The notes beneath the pieces were generated by a model. It searched no databases. It saw only the letters and a list, made by a program, of their open reading frames with translations, and was not told the origin of the DNA. This document shows, one piece after another, positions 12,383 to 15,936 of a stretch of 15,936 nt of DNA; position 1 is the first letter of the stretch, and each line of letters begins with the position of its first letter. Position numbers and translations under genes: made by a program. The stretch spans positions 1 to 15,936 of the forward strand of contig QHTW01000041.1 of the NCBI GenBank assembly GCA_003220955.1, given 5' to 3'. Source of the stretch: Gemmatimonadota bacterium. Lineage in GTDB: Bacteria > Gemmatimonadota > Gemmatimonadetes > Gemmatimonadales > GWC2-71-9.

Positions 12383-15367
12383 ATGCCACGTTTCCATCAT
12401 TTCATGTGTGCGCTCCTGACGCTGTCCTGGACCGCGCCTCTCGCTGCCCAGCAACCCACCGGTACCATTCGCGGACGCATCACCGACAACAGCACACAGC
12501 AACCGATCGCCGGCGTGACCATCATCGTGGGCAACCGCAGCGCGCAGACCCACGACGATGGCCGCTTCACGATCAGTGGCGTCCCCGCCGGGAGTGACCT
12601 GCTGCGGGCCAGAATGATCGGTTACGCACAGATCAACCAGCCGGTCATGGTCGGCAGCGGTGACACCGTCGCGGTCGACCTGGCGCTGACCGCGCAGGCA
12701 ATCGGACTATCGGAAGTCGTGGTGACCGGGTACGGCCAGCAGCGCGCCGGGAACATCACCGGCGCGGTGACCGCCGTGGCCGACTCCCAGTTCAACACCG
12801 GCCGGGTCATCAGCCCGCAGCTGCTCATTCAGAGCAAGGTGGCGGGCGTGCAGGTCGTCGATAACAACGATCCTGGTGGCGGGCTCTCCATCCGGATCCG
12901 CGGCGCCACGTCGGTGAACGCCAGCAGCGAGCCGCTCTACGTGGTCGACGGTGTGCCCCTCGGCAACGGCGCCGGCGGCGGGCTCTCCGCCGGACGTGAC
13001 CCGCTGAACTACCTCAATCCGAACGACATCGAAAGCATCACCGTGCTACGCGACGCGTCGGCCGCCGCGATCTACGGATCGAACGCGGCGAACGGCGTCG
13101 TGCTCATCACGACCAAGAGCGGCGGCACGCATCAAAAGCCGCAGTTCGAGTACAACAGCAGCGCCTCTGCGTCATCCGTCACCCGGCTGCCCGCGATGAT
13201 GAACGCGGCGCAGTTTGCCACCGCGCTGAACACGTATGCGCCAGCGCGTGACACGCTCCTGCTCGGCGCCAGCACTGATTGGTTCGGCCTCATCGACCGC
13301 ACCGCATATGGTCAGGAGCACAACTTCGCCGTGACCAACTCCACGAGCGATATGAGCTACCGCCTGTCGCTGGGGTATCTCAATCAGGCCGGGATCATCC
13401 GCGCAAGCTCGACGAAGCGCGTGTCACTCGGGCTCAACTACTCGCAGCAGCTCTTCAACGATCGCCTCAACGTGCATACCAGCGTGCGCGGCTCGCGCGC
13501 GGTCGACCAGTTCACCCCGGGCGACGTCTTGGGCAACGCGGCGGCGATGGCACCGACCCAGCCGGTCCTCGACTCGTCGAGCGCGACCGGCTACTGGGAC
13601 TGGAAGACCTCGAACGCCGCGCCGAGCAATCCCGTGGCGAGTCTGACCTGGGCGCGCGACCATGGTACGACGTGGCGCAGCGTCGGCAACGTGCAGGCGG
13701 TTTATCGCGCGCCCTTCATCGAAGGGCTGACGGCCAACGTGAATCTGGGATACGACCTCGCGCGGGCCGACCGCACGACGTTCTATCCCAACAACCTCGC
13801 GGCCCAGGTGCGGCAGGGGCAGGGGTTGCTGTTCCTCGCCAACAACAGCCAGACGAACGAGGTGCTCGAGAGCTTTCTGGGCTACTCGCCATCCCGCAGC
13901 TATGGACCGGGACGGCTCGACGTGGTCGGCGGTTACTCCTACACGCAATCGCACGCGGAATACCCCTCACTGCGGGAAACGGGCCTCACAACCAACGTGC
14001 TCGGCGACAACGGCATCCCCGTGGCCGGCAACGTCCAAAACCGTCGCGACATAGTGGACTACAAGCTCATCTCGTTCTTCGGCAGGCTGAACTACAACAT
14101 CAACGACCGCTACCTGGCGGCCTTCAGCGTGCGGCGCGACGGCTCGTCCCGCTTTGGGCCCGGCAACCAGTGGGGCACGTTCCCCTCGGTGGCCTTCGCC
14201 TGGCGCCTCTCCCAGGAATCATTCCTCCAGGGCGTGAGTGGGTTGTCGGACCTGAAGCTGCGGGCTTCGTGGGCCAAAACAGGCAACCAGGCCTTCCAGG
14301 ACTATCTGCAGTATCCGACCTACACGTTCAGCGATGGGCAGACGCAGGTGCAGTTCGGCAACGTATACACCACCACGATCCGCCCCAGCGCCGTCGACCC
14401 GAACATCCATTGGGAAAAGACGACGGCCTACAACGTGGGGGTGGACTTCGGCTTCAGCAATCAACGCTTCAACGGCACGATCGACTGGTACACCAAGAAC
14501 ACCAACGACCTGATCTTCTACATCCCAATTCCAGCAGGCACGAACCTCGGCAACTACGTCACCACGAACATCGGCAGCATGCGGAACCGGGGAATCGAGT
14601 TCAGCCTCAACGCCGACGTGCTCAGGCACACCGGGGCCGGACTGAGCTGGACCGCCTCGCTGACCGCAGCCCGCAATACCAACGAGCTGCTCGCCATCAA
14701 CCCGAACAAGAGCGTTTCGAAGATCCTGACCGGCGGCATCTCAGGCGGCGTGGGCAACAACGTCGAGGTGCTCGAGCCGGGCATCCCGGTGAACTCGTTC
14801 TTCGTGTACCAGCAACGCTATGACGCGAGCGGGAAGCCGATCTACGACCCCGCCACCCCAACCAACATGTATGTCGACCAGAACGGCGACGGCATCATCA
14901 ACGATTCCGACCGGCGTCCATTCCACGATCCGTCGCCGAAATGGATCCTGGGCCACTCGTCGTACTTCAACTACAAGCGCTTCGACGCCAGCCTGACGCT
15001 GCGGGCATACCTCGGCAACTGGGTCTATAACAACGTGGCGTCCGCCAATGGCGCCTATCAGAACCTGACGGGCTCGGGAATGCCGAGTAACCTGCACACG
15101 TCCGTGCTCAAGACCGGCTTCGTCGTGCCCCAGTACTACTCCGACTATTTCGTGGAGGACGCAGCGTTCCTCCGCATGGACAACATCACGGTAGGCTACG
15201 CCGCCTCGTACCGCGGGCAGCAGTTCCGCCTGTTCGGCACGATCCAGAATGCCTTCACGATCACCGGCTACAGCGGCGTGGACCCCACGTCGGGCCTGAA
15301 CGGGATCGACAACAACATTTATCCGCGCGCCCGCACCATCACCACCGGGCTCAACATCCGGTTCTAG
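12383..15367 (+). CDS. SusC/RagA-type TonB-dependent outer-membrane receptor
   Basis: 994 residues, full family length. The signal peptide covers about 1-22 (cleavage near PLAAQ). Next come a CarboxypepD-regulatory-like domain at about 27-108 (GTIRGRITDNSTQQPIAGVTIIVG) and the linker GLSEVVVTGYGQQ that precedes the plug in this family. The plug contains IRIRGATSVNASSEPLYVVDGVPLG and IESITVLRDASAAAIYGSNAANGVVLITTK. The remainder is a beta-barrel rich in aromatic and Asn residues, ending in the outer-membrane signature GLNIRF with terminal Phe. A calcium-type loop DQNGDGIINDSDR at 832-844 is normal in SusC proteins. It would import oligosaccharides or other large nutrients using TonB energy, capped by the SusD lipoprotein encoded 11 bp downstream. 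Start ATG 12383 has GAGAGG 4 nt upstream. Substrate not predictable from sequence; an alpha-glucan is suggested only by the distant GH97 gene. Confidence 0.96.
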   Translation: MPRFHHFMCALLTLSWTAPLAAQQPTGTIRGRITDNSTQQPIAGVTIIVGNRSAQTHDDGRFTISGVPAGSDLLRARMIGYAQINQPVMVGSGDTVAVDLALTAQAIGLSEVVVTGYGQQRAGNITGAVTAVADSQFNTGRVISPQLLIQSKVAGVQVVDNNDPGGGLSIRIRGATSVNASSEPLYVVDGVPLGNGAGGGLSAGRDPLNYLNPNDIESITVLRDASAAAIYGSNAANGVVLITTKSGGTHQKPQFEYNSSASASSVTRLPAMMNAAQFATALNTYAPARDTLLLGASTDWFGLIDRTAYGQEHNFAVTNSTSDMSYRLSLGYLNQAGIIRASSTKRVSLGLNYSQQLFNDRLNVHTSVRGSRAVDQFTPGDVLGNAAAMAPTQPVLDSSSATGYWDWKTSNAAPSNPVASLTWARDHGTTWRSVGNVQAVYRAPFIEGLTANVNLGYDLARADRTTFYPNNLAAQVRQGQGLLFLANNSQTNEVLESFLGYSPSRSYGPGRLDVVGGYSYTQSHAEYPSLRETGLTTNVLGDNGIPVAGNVQNRRDIVDYKLISFFGRLNYNINDRYLAAFSVRRDGSSRFGPGNQWGTFPSVAFAWRLSQESFLQGVSGLSDLKLRASWAKTGNQAFQDYLQYPTYTFSDGQTQVQFGNVYTTTIRPSAVDPNIHWEKTTAYNVGVDFGFSNQRFNGTIDWYTKNTNDLIFYIPIPAGTNLGNYVTTNIGSMRNRGIEFSLNADVLRHTGAGLSWTASLTAARNTNELLAINPNKSVSKILTGGISGGVGNNVEVLEPGIPVNSFFVYQQRYDASGKPIYDPATPTNMYVDQNGDGIINDSDRRPFHDPSPKWILGHSSYFNYKRFDASLTLRAYLGNWVYNNVASANGAYQNLTGSGMPSNLHTSVLKTGFVVPQYYSDYFVEDAAFLRMDNITVGYAASYRGQQFRLFGTIQNAFTITGYSGVDPTSGLNGIDNNIYPRARTITTGLNIRF

Positions 15368-15378
15368 GGGGACGGATC

Positions 15379-15936
15379 ATGAATCGCACGATCACGACGT
15401 TCAGCGTTACCGCCGCCCTCCTGTGCTTCGCGGCACTGGGTTGCACGGATCCGACGGTAGCACCCAAGAGCAGTGTCAGCAGCGCCAACGTGTTCAACGA
15501 TCCCAATTCGTATCGGGCCTTCCTCGCGAAGATCTACGGTGGCCTCATCGTCACCGGTCAGCGTGGGCCCGATGGCAACCCCGACATCGCCGGCATCGAC
15601 GAAGGGTTCGGCGAGTACCTGCGGTTGTACTGGTACTTGCAAGAGATGCCCACGGACGAAGCCGTGATCGGGTGGAACGATCCCGGTCTCCCCGACCTCA
15701 ATACCGGGCTCTGGGGCGCGGACAACAGCATGGTCAACGCGATGTACTATCGCGTGTTCTATCAGGTCATGCTCGCCAACGAGTTCCTCCGTCAAAGCAC
15801 CGACGCCAAGCTCGACTCGCGCGGTCAGTTCGACCCGACGCTTCGGACCAACGTGCATTTCTATCGTGCCGAGGCGCGGTTCCTCCGGGCCTTGAGCTAC
15901 TGGCACGGCATCGACCTGTTCGGAAACATCCCGCTC
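15379..15936 (+). CDS. SusD/RagB-type nutrient-binding lipoprotein, 3'-truncated
   Basis: 186 residues are visible before the window ends in frame. The N-terminus (MNRTITTFSVTAALLCFAALGC) is a lipoprotein signal with Cys22, followed by a short Thr/Pro/Ser linker. The visible helical region matches the SusD TPR-like N-terminal half: YRAFLAKIYGGL, an acidic/aromatic stretch EYLRLYWYLQEMPTDEAV, YYRVFYQVMLANEFLRQ, and HFYRAEARFLRALSYWHGIDLFGNIPL, the last being the most recognisable SusD block (RAxRAxxYxxLxxxFGxxPL). It sits on the outer face of the outer membrane and closes over the SusC barrel. The ATG follows the SusC stop by 11 bp with a purine-rich GGGGGACGG just upstream, so the two are one operon. 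Confidence 0.94.
   Translation, partial: MNRTITTFSVTAALLCFAALGCTDPTVAPKSSVSSANVFNDPNSYRAFLAKIYGGLIVTGQRGPDGNPDIAGIDEGFGEYLRLYWYLQEMPTDEAVIGWNDPGLPDLNTGLWGADNSMVNAMYYRVFYQVMLANEFLRQSTDAKLDSRGQFDPTLRTNVHFYRAEARFLRALSYWHGIDLFGNIPL

Overview
The window is GC-rich and densely coding, with genes on both strands. It looks like a member of the Bacteroidota/Gemmatimonadota type of heterotroph. The evidence is a SusC/SusD-type outer-membrane uptake pair, a GH97 glucosidase, very large calcium-loop (VCBS/FG-GAP) lipoproteins with ASPIC/UnbV domains, and a high-GC codon style. The 'AAQQPTGTIRGRITD' start of the SusC protein and the GC content make Gemmatimonadota my best guess. That assignment is inference. 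I found no RNA genes, insertion sequences or CRISPR arrays.

Left block (1-4727, all +): the 3' part of a GH97 alpha-glucosidase is followed by an asparagine-synthetase-like adenylating enzyme, a radical SAM protein, and an FAD oxidoreductase of the halogenase superfamily. Every junction overlaps, so this reads as one translationally coupled operon. The last three genes look like a small tailoring or biosynthetic set of unknown product, attached to a sugar-processing enzyme. No precursor peptide is visible.

Middle block (4699-11425): two giant predicted lipoproteins are transcribed divergently, with proposed start codons only 16 bp apart. The minus-strand one carries TPRs, seven calcium-loop repeats, ASPIC/UnbV and a long C-terminal region. 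The plus-strand one carries twelve calcium-loop repeats around a central ASPIC/UnbV domain. Both converge on, and slightly overlap, their downstream neighbours.

Selenoprotein module (11399-12288, -): two AhpD-fold genes are joined by a TGATG stop/start. The second gene contains an in-frame TGA at 11741-11743, exactly where the resolving cysteine of the AhpD motif E-x11-C-x2-C-x3-H should be. A 6-bp hairpin with a GGUC loop begins 12 nt after that TGA, as expected of a bacterial SECIS element. A routine gene caller would split this gene in two or call it a pseudogene. I read it as an intact AhpD-like selenoprotein, and it is the most notable item in the window.

Right block (12383-15936, +): a complete SusC/RagA TonB-dependent receptor is followed 11 bp later by a SusD/RagB lipoprotein cut by the window edge. 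Together with the GH97 gene and the surface lipoproteins, this suggests a carbohydrate-uptake locus. The thiol-peroxidase selenoprotein unit sits inside it.
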